Part shown: positions 1 through 7,293 of the stretch, one piece after another
Numbering within the stretch: the stretch's first letter is position 1
Layout of the letters: each line of letters begins with the position of its first letter
Assembly (NCBI GenBank): GCA_947165335.1
Contig: CAMVAB010000008.1
Location: 1-24,759, forward strand
Origin: an uncultured Pseudomonadota bacterium
Lineage (GTDB): Bacteria; Pseudomonadota; Alphaproteobacteria; Rs-D84
Reading direction: 5' to 3'
DNA: 24,759 nucleotides
Position numbers and translations under genes: made by a program
The notes under the pieces: model-generated
Told to the model about the DNA's origin: nothing
Database searches by the model: none
What the model saw: the letters and a program-made list of their open reading frames with translations, nothing else

Positions 1-267
1 TTCAGTAATTTAAATGTGTCTGACAAAGAATTCGGTGTTCAATTAACATTTGATGGTCGCCCATTTTTTATACGCGTTCCGTTTTCTGCATTGGTTGAAT
101 TCAAAGATCCATCAACTGAATTTATGTTATCTTTTCATCCAAAACAAACAGAGTCCGCAAATAACGAAACAAATATCGAATTACCTTTGGAAGAAAAACC
201 GGGAACCGTTCCTGATGACAAACGCGTTGTTTCATTGGACGAATTCAGGAAAACAAGAAAACAATAA
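1..267 (+). CDS. sspB: ClpXP adaptor SspB, C-terminal part (5' end outside window)
   Basis: The reading frame is open from base 1, so the true start lies upstream; the GTG at 16 is internal. The visible 88 residues cover the end of the SspB beta fold (around FGVQLTFDGRP and IRVPFSALVEFKDPSTEF), then an acidic low-complexity linker, then a tail reading VVSLDEFRK. SspB tethers ssrA-tagged proteins to the ClpXP protease. In this family the fold binds the tag and the short C-terminal tail docks on the ClpX N-domain, and alphaproteobacterial SspB tails have this VVSLDxFRK-like form. The gene ends one base before the ATG of the downstream kinase-like gene, so the two are probably co-transcribed. 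The family call rests on sequence memory, and the missing N-terminus cannot be judged. Confidence 0.82.
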   Translation, partial: FSNLNVSDKEFGVQLTFDGRPFFIRVPFSALVEFKDPSTEFMLSFHPKQTESANNETNIELPLEEKPGTVPDDKRVVSLDEFRKTRKQ

Positions 268-268
268 T

Positions 269-1012
269 ATGTCTAAATTATTTATAAATTTATTTTGTGC
301 TTTGATGCCGACCCGTGAATTACGTCATCGCATGCGTATGCGGATGACATTTAATATAAAACCCTACATAGATTTTGCAAAAAAGGATGCAAATTTACCA
401 AACGCTCGTGTTAATATATACCAGGGTCATGGTGGAATGAAAAAAATCATTATTGTTTTGGACAAAAAAGTTGCTTATAAATTCCCTATATCGCCTGCGC
501 GTTATAATTCACCAAAAACAGAAAAAACTTTCACAGATGCTTTTCGCGATATTTCACCGATAAAATTACCAAAAATGAATATTGTGAATATGTCTGTTAA
601 TGGAACAGTCATAGATGTTTTAAAATATGAATTTATTTCTGGAACACCAATTGGTAAATTATCAAAGAACGCTTTGAAAAAGCATGGTGATTCAATTGCA
701 AAACAACTTGCTAAATTTTTATTTACACTTAGCGAAAGCAACCCGAAATCTATTCAACGTCTAAAACCTAAAAAAACAGCAAAAAGTGGTTTCATGTATG
801 GATGGGCACACAATGATATTGGTGGCAATTTTCTCGTTGATGAAAACACCGGAAAAATCACTGCAATAATAGATTGGGAAAGTGCTGCTTTCTGTGATTG
901 GTCAAATGATATTATTGCTGCACACAAATTTTTAAGCAAACGTGGTGGTGGCGATATAATAGTGAAAACAATTATAGAATATTCAAAATTATATATAAAA
1001 AAAGACCGGTAA
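269..1012 (+). CDS. APH/choline-kinase-like phosphotransferase
   Basis: This is a 247-residue protein with kinase-like (aminoglycoside/choline kinase) hallmarks. The catalytic-loop motif HNDIGGNF is at about residues 181-188, with the Asp and Asn spaced as in the family's HxDxxxxN. The metal-binding segment IDWESA is at 201-206, and VAYKFP carries a candidate ATP-binding Lys at 71. The first ~25 residues are hydrophobic then basic (ending around RELRHRMRMRM), which recalls short membrane-proximal modules on some envelope-sugar enzymes. The substrate cannot be read from sequence; lipopolysaccharide or sugar phosphorylation is a guess, and a drug-resistance role is not indicated. I chose the ATG at 269 because it follows the sspB stop directly; longer frames would run inside sspB. 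Its stop codon lies in the terminator hairpin. Confidence 0.72.
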   Translation: MSKLFINLFCALMPTRELRHRMRMRMTFNIKPYIDFAKKDANLPNARVNIYQGHGGMKKIIIVLDKKVAYKFPISPARYNSPKTEKTFTDAFRDISPIKLPKMNIVNMSVNGTVIDVLKYEFISGTPIGKLSKNALKKHGDSIAKQLAKFLFTLSESNPKSIQRLKPKKTAKSGFMYGWAHNDIGGNFLVDENTGKITAIIDWESAAFCDWSNDIIAAHKFLSKRGGGDIIVKTIIEYSKLYIKKDR

Positions 1013-1026
1013 ATACCGGCCTTTTT
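1004..1026. terminator. Bidirectional terminator between convergent kinase-like gene and accC
   Basis: The inverted repeat CCGGT-AAAT-ACCGG (1006-1019) is flanked by an A-run on the left and a T-run (1022-1026) on the right, so it can act on both strands. The plus-strand stop codon TAA (1010-1012) sits in the hairpin, and the accC stop (1025-1027) sits in the T-run. Confidence 0.8.
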
Positions 1027-2407
1027 ATTTTTCAGATTCTTCTGTTGTTTGTTCTTCTAATTTTTCAGATTCTAAAAAATGTTCCAACCAATGATTATCT
1101 GTTTTTAATTGGCGAACATCTGTATTTTCCAGTAATTTTTTCTGTAATGGAATTGTTGTTTTGATTCCTTCAATTACAAATTCATCCAAAGCGCGCTCTG
1201 CACGCATTATACATGCAGGTCTTGATTGTGCATGAACAACCAATTTTGCAATCATAGAATCATATGTTGATGGAATAGTATATCCGGTGTATACAGCACT
1301 GTCCACACGTACCCCTAAACCACCAGACGGCGCATATAATGATATTGTGCCAGGGTTTGGAACAAAAGTTTCAGGATCTTCTGCATTTATACGAAATTCA
1401 ATTGCATGACCATGCGGAACTAAACTTGCCTGGGTATATCCTAATTTTTCCCCAGCAGCGATTCTTATTTGTTCACGAACTAAATCGATACCATATACCA
1501 TTTCTGTCACAGGATGTTCAACTTGTAATCTGGTATTCATTTCAAGAAAATAAAATTTACCATCTTCGAACATAAATTCAAATGTTCCCGCATTTGTATA
1601 TTTCATTTTCTTGGCCGCAGTCTTGCAAATTTCAATCATATCATCGCGTTGTTTTTGTGTAAGAATTGCCGCAGGACATTCTTCCATAACTTTCTGGTTT
1701 TTGCGCTGCAGCGAACAATCGCGTTCACCAAAAATAACTACATTACCATGCTTGTCGCCCAACACTTGAAATTCAATATGACGTGGATGCAATAACAATT
1801 TTTCCATATAAAGTGTATCATCACCAAAAGCGGTTTTTGATTCTGCTTTGACAAGTGGAAAAACATCCCTTAATTCATTTGCGTTGTTTACAGCACGCAT
1901 ACCACGACCACCACCACCAGCCGCAGCTTTAATCATGACAGGGTATCCGATTTTGTCAGCCCAAACGAGCGCATCTTCAATCGTTTTTATTGCGCCATCA
2001 CTACCTGGGACAACAGGCAAACCACATTTAACAGCAGTTTGTTTCGCATTAACTTTGTCGCCCATTTTGCGAATCATATCGGCATTTGGCCCAACCCATA
2101 TAAGTCCATGTTGTTCGACTTTTTCAACAAAATCTGCACGTTCTGACAAAAAACCATATCCTGGATGAATTGCGTCTGCATTTGTTAACAACGCGGCAGT
2201 TAAAATCGCAGATTCATTTAAATAAGATTCAGAACTCTGGGCCGGCCCAATACACACAGATTCATCGGCTAATTTTACATGCATCGCATCTTTATCAGCA
2301 GTGGAATAAACAGCAACCGTACGAATTCCCATGTCGCGACACGCACGTATAACACGCAATGCAATTTCACCACGATTAGCGATTAAAACTTTTTTTATTT
2401 GAGGCAT
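1025..2407 (-). CDS. accC: Acetyl-CoA carboxylase, biotin carboxylase subunit
   Basis: The protein has 460 residues. It carboxylates the biotin on AccB using ATP and bicarbonate, the first half-reaction of malonyl-CoA synthesis in the cytoplasm. The N-terminal biotin-carboxylase motif (KVLIANRGEIALRVIRA) spans residues 6-22. The ATP-grasp glycine-rich loop AGGGGRGMR is at about 163-171. The metal- and biotin-binding segment EMNTRLQVEHPVTE is at about 289-302. The length is slightly above the usual ~450 because of an acidic C-terminal tail (ESEKLEEQTTEESEK) that shows no known motif. It lies 7 bases after accB, the common accB-accC arrangement, and is probably co-transcribed with it. Confidence 0.97.
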   Translation of the reverse strand: MPQIKKVLIANRGEIALRVIRACRDMGIRTVAVYSTADKDAMHVKLADESVCIGPAQSSESYLNESAILTAALLTNADAIHPGYGFLSERADFVEKVEQHGLIWVGPNADMIRKMGDKVNAKQTAVKCGLPVVPGSDGAIKTIEDALVWADKIGYPVMIKAAAGGGGRGMRAVNNANELRDVFPLVKAESKTAFGDDTLYMEKLLLHPRHIEFQVLGDKHGNVVIFGERDCSLQRKNQKVMEECPAAILTQKQRDDMIEICKTAAKKMKYTNAGTFEFMFEDGKFYFLEMNTRLQVEHPVTEMVYGIDLVREQIRIAAGEKLGYTQASLVPHGHAIEFRINAEDPETFVPNPGTISLYAPSGGLGVRVDSAVYTGYTIPSTYDSMIAKLVVHAQSRPACIMRAERALDEFVIEGIKTTIPLQKKLLENTDVRQLKTDNHWLEHFLESEKLEEQTTEESEK

Positions 2408-2414
2408 TTTAAAC

Positions 2415-2843
2415 CTATTCTATTACTATAATTGGTGTATCAAATTCAACAGCCATTCCATCAGAAACCAAAATTTCTTTGACTACACCATCAACATCAG
2501 ATTTAATTGGATTAAATGTTTTCATTGCTTCAACCAATGCAAGTGTATCACCTGCCTTTACAGCGCTACCAATCTTAACAAAAGGTTTGGCACCAGGTTC
2601 TGGGGCAAGATACGCAACACCAACCATTGGCGATTTTAAAACATGACCAGATATTTTTATATCAGATTTTTGTGGTGCAACAACACCAGCAGGTGCAGCT
2701 GCCACAGTCTGTTGTTTAGACAAACGAATATGTTTACGATATACAAGTCCAGACAACCATGTACGTTCTATGTCTAATTCAGTAATTCCCATTTCGTCCA
2801 TCAACTTAGACATATTTTCAACCGTTGCTCTAAAAGATGACAT
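2415..2843 (-). CDS. accB: Biotin carboxyl carrier protein of acetyl-CoA carboxylase
   Basis: The protein has 142 residues. Its C-terminal biotinyl domain (about 62-142) contains the biotinylation motif EAMK at 105-108, with Lys108 as the attachment site. An Ala/Pro-rich linker separates it from the N-terminal region (MSKLMDEMGITELDIE), which matches the usual AccB layout. It carries carboxybiotin from AccC to the carboxyltransferase. An AAGGAT ribosome-binding site lies about 9 bases before the ATG. A promoter with a -35 TTGACA and a -10 TAGAAT, 16 bases apart, starts in the end of yidD, so accBC can be transcribed apart from rnpA-yidD. Confidence 0.96.
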   Translation of the reverse strand: MSSFRATVENMSKLMDEMGITELDIERTWLSGLVYRKHIRLSKQQTVAAAPAGVVAPQKSDIKISGHVLKSPMVGVAYLAPEPGAKPFVKIGSAVKAGDTLALVEAMKTFNPIKSDVDGVVKEILVSDGMAVEFDTPIIVIE

Positions 2844-2878
2844 AATTATAAATCCTTTTATAAATACATATTATGATA

Positions 2879-2906
2879 ATTCTAGCACATTGTATTTTTA
2901 TGTCAA
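2879..2906 (-). promoter_or_regulatory. Predicted accB promoter
   Basis: On the minus strand, TTGACA (2906-2901) is followed after 16 bases by TAGAAT (2884-2879). The TGA in the -35 box (2905-2903) is also the yidD stop codon. The transcript would start about 30 bases before the accB ATG. Confidence 0.65.
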
Positions 2907-3142
2907 GGAACAGGATTGTATCCACATCCACCACATGGGCGACAACGCGATATTCTTTTTATTCCCATCCATGTGCCACGAATCAAACCATACTTTTCAA
3001 TCGCGATACGCGTATATTCACTGCAAGTCGGTATAAAACGGCAAGCACATTTACCACCAATGAATGGAGATATACATATTTGATACAAACGCACCATTTT
3101 TATTCCGGCACGCGACAGTAAATCTGGCTGATTATTTATCAT
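2903..3142 (-). CDS. yidD: Membrane protein insertion efficiency factor YidD
   Basis: This is a 79-residue member of the small YidD family. The core is recognisable: a hydrophobic/amphipathic start (MVRLYQICISPFIGGKCACRF), then PTCSEYTRIAIEKYG, then a Cys-rich end (RISRCRPCGGCGYNPVP). YidD is thought to help YidC-dependent insertion of membrane proteins at the inner membrane face. It overlaps the end of rnpA by 11 bases, the usual rnpA-yidD coupling. The yidC gene that often follows is not here; accBC follows instead. Confidence 0.95.
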   Translation of the reverse strand: MINNQPDLLSRAGIKMVRLYQICISPFIGGKCACRFIPTCSEYTRIAIEKYGLIRGTWMGIKRISRCRPCGGCGYNPVP

Positions 3143-3473
3143 ATTGTTTTGTTATTTTCTTAAAAGCATTTTTAACCGCAGCGCGTCCAAAATCACGATC
3201 GGCATCTAAAATTGCCAACCCGGCAATAAAGATATAATCAAGATTTGGATTCATTAAATCTTCACTGTACGCAATCCAATCACGCAATAAACGTTTAGCA
3301 CGATTACGTTGCACAGCCAATTTGAAATTACGTTTAGAAACAATTATACCATACCTGGCATCACCTGATATTTTTGCAGGCTTTGTTTTAAGCAAAAACA
3401 AACCACTTCGCGCAGATATACAATCGCGCGGTACGATAAAATCTTTATGACTGCGTATAGTTTTGCGTTTCAT
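3132..3473 (-). CDS. rnpA: Ribonuclease P protein component
   Basis: This 113-residue basic protein supports the RNase P RNA in maturing tRNA 5' ends. The signature RNR motif region (RNRAKRLLRDW) is at residues 56-66, and the preceding RYGIIVSKRN strand matches the family. rpmH (L34), the usual upstream neighbour, is absent; rnpA instead starts next to the divergent mreB. There is no Shine-Dalgarno sequence before the ATG. A TATAAT -10 box ends 7 bases before it, so the message is probably leaderless. Confidence 0.95.
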   Translation of the reverse strand: MKRKTIRSHKDFIVPRDCISARSGLFLLKTKPAKISGDARYGIIVSKRNFKLAVQRNRAKRLLRDWIAYSEDLMNPNLDYIFIAGLAILDADRDFGRAAVKNAFKKITKQYDK

Positions 3474-3480
3474 GTCATGA

Positions 3481-3507
3481 ATTATATCAAAATATATAGA
3501 TTTTCAA
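3481..3507 (-). promoter_or_regulatory. Predicted rnpA promoter (leaderless type)
   Basis: On the minus strand, TTGAAA (3507-3502) and TATAAT (3486-3481) are 15 bases apart. The -10 box is followed by exactly 7 bases (TCATGAC) and then the rnpA ATG, so the transcript would begin at or within 1-2 bases of the start codon. Confidence 0.55.
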
Positions 3508-3534
3508 ATAAAAAACAAAATTTATATGTCGCAC

Positions 3535-3562
3535 TTGATTTTTCGCGCTCCTGTTTTATAAT
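3535..3562 (+). promoter_or_regulatory. Predicted mreB promoter
   Basis: TTGATT (3535-3540), a 16-base spacer and TATAAT (3557-3562). Transcription would start near 3569, leaving a short leader with AGGGG (3581-3585) as ribosome-binding site 6 bases before the ATG. The -35 box extends into TTGATTTTTCGC, a sequence also seen before ileS. Confidence 0.75.
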
Positions 3563-3591
3563 GCGAACATTAAAAAGCCAAGGGGATATAT

Positions 3592-4641
3592 ATGTATAAT
3601 TGGTTATTAAAATTTTTCTCTGCAGATATGGCAATAGATTTGGGGACCGCAAACACTTTGATTTATGTCAAGGGACGCGGGGTTGTATTAAACGAACCAT
3701 CTGTTGTTGCTGTTGCTGAAAACAGATTGTTGGGCCGCAAAGAAATATTAGCGGTTGGCGCAGAAGCGAAACAAATGTTTGGCCGTACACCTGGAACAAT
3801 TTCTGCTGTACGTCCATTGCGTGATGGTGTTATTGCTGACTTTGAAGTCGCAGAAGAAATGATTAAATATTTCATCCGCAAAGTTCATCAAAAAAACCCA
3901 TTGGCTGCACCTCTTATTATCATATGTGTACCTTCGTGCGCAACCCAAGTGGAACGTCGTGCTATTCAAGAAGCCGCTGATGCTGCTGGTGCACGCAAAG
4001 TTTATATCGTCGAAGAATCAACCGCTGCCGCTATTGGTGCAGGATTGCCTGTTGATAAACCACTTGGTTCTATGGTTCTTGATATTGGTGGTGGCACAAC
4101 CGAAGTCGCCGTTATGTCTTTGGGCGGAATTGTTTATTCAAATGCAGTCCGTACCGCTGGGGATCAAATGGACGAAGACATTATTGATTATATCCGCAAA
4201 AACAAAAATTTGTTAATTGGTGAAAATACAGCCGAAGAAATCAAGAAAAAAATCGGTACTGCGATTATGCCAAAAGATAAAACAAATGAATTAACCATGA
4301 AGATCAAAGGTCGTGATTTGATGAGTGGTACTCCGCGTGAAACAATTATTACGGAATCTCAAATCGCTACTGCTTTATCACAAACAGTTGCAAAAATTAT
4401 CAGCACTGTTCACCTTGCTCTTGAATCTACACCACCTGAATTATCTGCTGATATTGCAGATCTTGGTATTGCTATGACTGGTGGTGGTTCATTACTTCGT
4501 GGTCTTGATGCCGCTATTCGTGCTTCGACAGGATTGCCTGCTTTCTTGGTTGATAATCCAATGGCATGTGTTGCTGTGGGCAGCGGTAAAATGTTATCTA
4601 ATATTGATAAAAGCAAACACATATTACAAACAATGTATTAA
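3592..4641 (+). CDS. mreB: Rod shape-determining actin homologue MreB
   Basis: The protein has 349 residues, the normal MreB length. The short hydrophobic N-terminus (MYNWLLKFFS) suits membrane contact. The actin-fold phosphate-1 motif DLGTANT is at 16-22, the phosphate-2 motif DIGGGTTE at 164-171, and the adenosine motif TGGGSLLRGLD in the C-terminal third. MreB forms membrane-associated filaments that organise the elongasome (MreC, MreD, RodA, PBP2). Here mreB is a single-gene unit about 17 kb from mreC-mreD-mrdA-rodA, rather than heading one mre operon. It is bounded by its own promoter and by a strong terminator. Confidence 0.97.
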   Translation: MYNWLLKFFSADMAIDLGTANTLIYVKGRGVVLNEPSVVAVAENRLLGRKEILAVGAEAKQMFGRTPGTISAVRPLRDGVIADFEVAEEMIKYFIRKVHQKNPLAAPLIIICVPSCATQVERRAIQEAADAAGARKVYIVEESTAAAIGAGLPVDKPLGSMVLDIGGGTTEVAVMSLGGIVYSNAVRTAGDQMDEDIIDYIRKNKNLLIGENTAEEIKKKIGTAIMPKDKTNELTMKIKGRDLMSGTPRETIITESQIATALSQTVAKIISTVHLALESTPPELSADIADLGIAMTGGGSLLRGLDAAIRASTGLPAFLVDNPMACVAVGSGKMLSNIDKSKHILQTMY

Positions 4642-4645
4642 AAAG

Positions 4646-4666
4646 ACCGGCACATGCCGGTTTTTT
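4646..4666 (+). terminator. mreB terminator
   Basis: ACCGGC (4646-4651), loop ACAT, GCCGGT (4656-4661), then a T-run to 4666. The -35 box of the following tRNA promoter begins two bases after the T-run. Confidence 0.85.
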
Positions 4667-4667
4667 A

Positions 4668-4695
4668 TTGCAATCCTAATTTTTACTGATATAAT
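4668..4695 (+). promoter_or_regulatory. Predicted tRNA-Val promoter
   Basis: TTGCAA (4668-4673), a 16-base spacer and TATAAT (4690-4695). It lies just upstream of the degenerate tRNA-Val copy. No separate promoter is visible before the intact copy, so both are probably on one transcript. Confidence 0.6.
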
Positions 4696-4707
4696 CTCTG
4701 TTGCTTT

Positions 4708-4780
4708 GGGTGGTTAGCTCAGTTGGAGAGCCGCGTCACGTTGACATCGTAAAGGTCGTTGGTTTCTGGCACGAGAACGC
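4708..4780 (+). pseudogene. Degenerate tRNA-Val(GAC) copy
   Basis: The 5' part matches the intact tRNA-Val at 4793: the same acceptor strand GGGTGGT, D-arm start, and TCACG-TTGACAT anticodon stem-loop. The D-arm has small insertions and deletions. The anticodon stem 3' side is CGTAA instead of CGTGG, which breaks a pair. After GTTGGTT the sequence diverges, so there is no normal T-arm, no ACCACCC partner for the acceptor and no CCA. It cannot fold as a full tRNA. It lies between the promoter and the intact gene; the right boundary is approximate. Confidence 0.8.
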
Positions 4781-4792
4781 TCAAATAAATTC

Positions 4793-4869
4793 GGGTGGTT
4801 AGCTCAGTTGGCTAGAGCGTCACGTTGACATCGTGGAGGTCGTTGGTTCGAGCCCAATACCACCCACCA
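4793..4869 (+). tRNA. tRNA-Val(GAC)
   Basis: A complete 77-base cloverleaf. The acceptor GGGTGGT (4793-4799) pairs perfectly with ACCACCC (4859-4865). The D-arm is GCTC...GAGC. The anticodon stem-loop is TCACG-TTGACAT-CGTGG with anticodon GAC at 4827-4829. The T-arm is GTTGG-TTCGAGC-CCAAT. CCA is encoded at 4867-4869. It decodes GUC/GUU valine codons. Confidence 0.95.
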
Positions 4870-4872
4870 AAA

Positions 4873-4900
4873 TAAAAAAAGGGATTTTCCCTGTTTTTTT
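4873..4900 (+). terminator. tRNA-Val terminator
   Basis: An A-run leads into GGGA-TTT-TCCC (4881-4891) and a run of seven T (4894-4900). The stem is short, but the placement just behind the tRNA fits. Confidence 0.6.
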
Positions 4901-4932
4901 GAAAAATGTTATCAAATTTTTTCTGTTTATAT

Positions 4933-4960
4933 TTGATTTACGGATTTTATATATTACAAT
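4933..4960 (+). promoter_or_regulatory. Predicted metG promoter
   Basis: TTGATT (4933-4938), a 16-base spacer and TACAAT (4955-4960). Transcription would start near 4967. AAGAGG (4977-4982) serves as ribosome-binding site for the ATG at 4991. With the tRNA features and two terminators, this accounts for the 349-base stretch 4642-4990, which has no protein gene. Confidence 0.6.
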
Positions 4961-4990
4961 GGCTTTCAGCAAGCACAAGAGGCATGGAAT

Positions 4991-6961
4991 ATGGCGAAAA
5001 AATATCTTATTACATCTGCTTTACCATATGTAAACAATAATTTACATATTGGACATTTGATTGGTTGTTTATTACCAAGCGATGTTTATGCAAGGTTTTG
5101 TCGTGCGCAGGGACGCGATGTTTTATTTGTTTGCGGTTCTGACGAACATGGAACGACATCTGAAATTGGTGCACGCCGCGAAAATATGCCTATTGAAGAA
5201 TATGTTGATAAATATCGCAATAAACATATTCAATCGGTAAAAGATTTTAATTTATCTTTTGATTTGTTTGGTCGCACACATACACAATTACACGAAAAAT
5301 TGATTCATGATTTATTTAATCGTCTTGACGAACAAGGTTTAATAGAAGAAAAAACTTCGCTCCAACCTTATTCTGTTAATGAAAAAAGATTCTTGGCAGA
5401 TCGTTATGTAATTGGCACTTGCCCAAAATGCGGCTATGACAAGGCATATGGAAACGAATGTGAAAAATGCGGCACCTCTCTTGATCCATCAGATCTTATA
5501 AATCCGCACAGTGCAGAAGACATAAATTCACCAGTCGAAATGCGAAGAACAAAACATTTGTATTTCAAGTTGAGTGCCATGACTAATAAATTGAAAACTT
5601 GGATATCCTCTCGTCAAGGTTGGCCAAAAACAGCTATTGCTATCGCAAACAAATGGTTAGCCGAAGGTTTACAAGACAGTCCTATTACTCGTGATTTAAA
5701 ATGGGGCATACCTGTAAACAAACCTGGATTTGAAGACAAAGTTTTTTATGTTTGGTTTGATGCACCATGGGGTTATGTGTCTATTTCTCAAGCTGCCAAT
5801 AAAGATTGGGAATCCTGGTGGAAAAACCCAGACTGTCATTACACCCAATTTATGGGGAAAGACAATGTGTCTTTCCATGCTGTATTTTTTCCATCACAAG
5901 AATTAGCAATGAACGATAATTGGAAAACAGTTGATGTATTAAAAGCTGTTAATTTCATGAATTTTAACGGTGCAAAAATATCTAAATCAACAGGAAACGG
6001 TATATTCTTATGCGACGCTATTGCAGACGCCCCTGTTGATGCATGGCGTTATTCATTGATAGCATCTGCACCAGAAACAGATGATACAGATTTTACAATT
6101 TCTCGTTTTGCAGATATTGTTAATAAAGATTTGAACGGTATGTTGGGTAATTTCGTATCACGTGTGTGCAAATTATCTGCTAAAAACTTTGGTACAAATG
6201 TTCCAAAATCTGGCACATTGGATAGTGAATTAAAATCAAAAATCGATGAAAAATTAGTCGAACTTACAAACGCTTTAGATAATTGTGAATTACGCGCGTC
6301 TATAGTTGCATTACGCTCTCTTTGGGCGATTGGCAATGAATACATGACCGAAAAAGAGCCATGGGCTTTGGTTAAAAATGGCGATATGGACGCAGCGCAA
6401 AATATTTTGAACACATGTTTTCAATTGATTGATTTTTATGCGCGTGTATCTGCACCTTTTATTCCAAATACCGCCGAAAAAATGCAAAATATTTTTGAAA
6501 ATAAAAATGATTTATCATGGCCAACTGAATTTGAGGCACGCGTCAAAGACGGAACAGAATTTACAATTCCAGAAAATCTTTTTGAAAGAATTGATGATGA
6601 CAAGGTTAAATATTTAACTGAAAAATATTCTTCGAAAAAACAACCACAATTAAAGATTGTTAAAATCACAGAAATCAAAAAGCACCCACAACGTGAAAAT
6701 CTGCATGTTTTGACAATCAATGATGGCGAACAAGATTATACCGTTGTTTGTGGTGCACCAAATGTAAAAGTTGATATGATGGCTGTATTTGCACCAATTG
6801 GCGCAATATTACCAAAAACAAACAAACCTATCAAAGCCCGCAATGTTGTTGGTGTTGAATCGGCCGGTATGTTATGCAGCGGCGACGAATTAAATATATC
6901 AGACAACGATTCCGAATTGTACGAAATAACAGATACATCTAAAATTGGACAAAACTTTTAA
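4991..6961 (+). CDS. metG: Methionyl-tRNA synthetase with C-terminal tRNA-binding domain
   Basis: This 656-residue class I synthetase charges tRNA-Met and initiator tRNA. The HIGH motif (HIGH) is at 19-22 and the KMSKS loop (KISKS) at 329-333. The connective-peptide zinc site has CPKC (144-147) and CEKC (157-160). The last ~110 residues (from about 545) form an EMAP-II/Trbp111-like OB domain (PQLKIVKITEIKKHPQ ... GVESAGMLCSGDE), as in the E. coli-type enzyme. The stop codon overlaps the start of the next gene (TAATG), suggesting translational coupling. Confidence 0.97.
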   Translation: MAKKYLITSALPYVNNNLHIGHLIGCLLPSDVYARFCRAQGRDVLFVCGSDEHGTTSEIGARRENMPIEEYVDKYRNKHIQSVKDFNLSFDLFGRTHTQLHEKLIHDLFNRLDEQGLIEEKTSLQPYSVNEKRFLADRYVIGTCPKCGYDKAYGNECEKCGTSLDPSDLINPHSAEDINSPVEMRRTKHLYFKLSAMTNKLKTWISSRQGWPKTAIAIANKWLAEGLQDSPITRDLKWGIPVNKPGFEDKVFYVWFDAPWGYVSISQAANKDWESWWKNPDCHYTQFMGKDNVSFHAVFFPSQELAMNDNWKTVDVLKAVNFMNFNGAKISKSTGNGIFLCDAIADAPVDAWRYSLIASAPETDDTDFTISRFADIVNKDLNGMLGNFVSRVCKLSAKNFGTNVPKSGTLDSELKSKIDEKLVELTNALDNCELRASIVALRSLWAIGNEYMTEKEPWALVKNGDMDAAQNILNTCFQLIDFYARVSAPFIPNTAEKMQNIFENKNDLSWPTEFEARVKDGTEFTIPENLFERIDDDKVKYLTEKYSSKKQPQLKIVKITEIKKHPQRENLHVLTINDGEQDYTVVCGAPNVKVDMMAVFAPIGAILPKTNKPIKARNVVGVESAGMLCSGDELNISDNDSELYEITDTSKIGQNF

Positions 6962-7293
6962 TGGAAAAAGAACGCACCAGATCTTATCGCACCGAACCGA
7001 CAATACATAATGTAAATGTTTTTCATATGCAGACTTCATACAGATTTTTTCATCTATCATGTGAAAACTGTAAATTACACATAAGATGCCATGATATAAA
7101 ACACAAACGTGAAATATGTTCAGCGGCAAAAAAGGCTGAAAATATTTTAATACATTTCACACGTGCAAAAATTTCGAGTTTCGCATCAGATGATTTTTAT
7201 GTATTGTTCAACAAAAAAAACGAACAAGAATTAAATAAAATTCTTAAATTCTTACAAATGAAATATATGAAAAAAAACTATGTCAGAGACTAA
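6961..7293 (+). CDS. Unknown small Cys-containing protein
   Basis: This is a 110-residue basic protein that I do not recognise. It has Cys at 34, 37, 43 and 53, starting with CENC, with nearby His residues; a small metal site is possible but unproven. The C-terminal half looks helical and Lys-rich. Its ATG overlaps the metG stop by one base (TAATG), and its own end overlaps the queH start by 14 bases, so it is probably translated as part of a metG-queH-Nudix operon. The tight overlaps on both sides are the main reason to accept it as a gene. A role with tRNA would fit the company but is only a guess. Confidence 0.65.
   Translation: MEKERTRSYRTEPTIHNVNVFHMQTSYRFFHLSCENCKLHIRCHDIKHKREICSAAKKAENILIHFTRAKISSFASDDFYVLFNKKNEQELNKILKFLQMKYMKKNYVRD

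Noticed and set aside
50..268. Longer N-terminus for the kinase-like gene
   Set aside because: The extension lies inside sspB in another frame. The ATG at 269 follows the sspB stop.
1339..2352. Plus-strand open frames opposite accC
   Set aside because: They are shadows of the well-supported accC frame, with no ribosome-binding sites or family features.
4833..5033. Open frame across the tRNA-Val end and metG start, including a possible upstream peptide (MAFSKHKRHG...)
   Set aside because: It starts inside the tRNA or in the predicted metG -10 box, so the start would not be transcribed properly, and it overlaps metG out of frame. No amino-acid run suggests attenuation.
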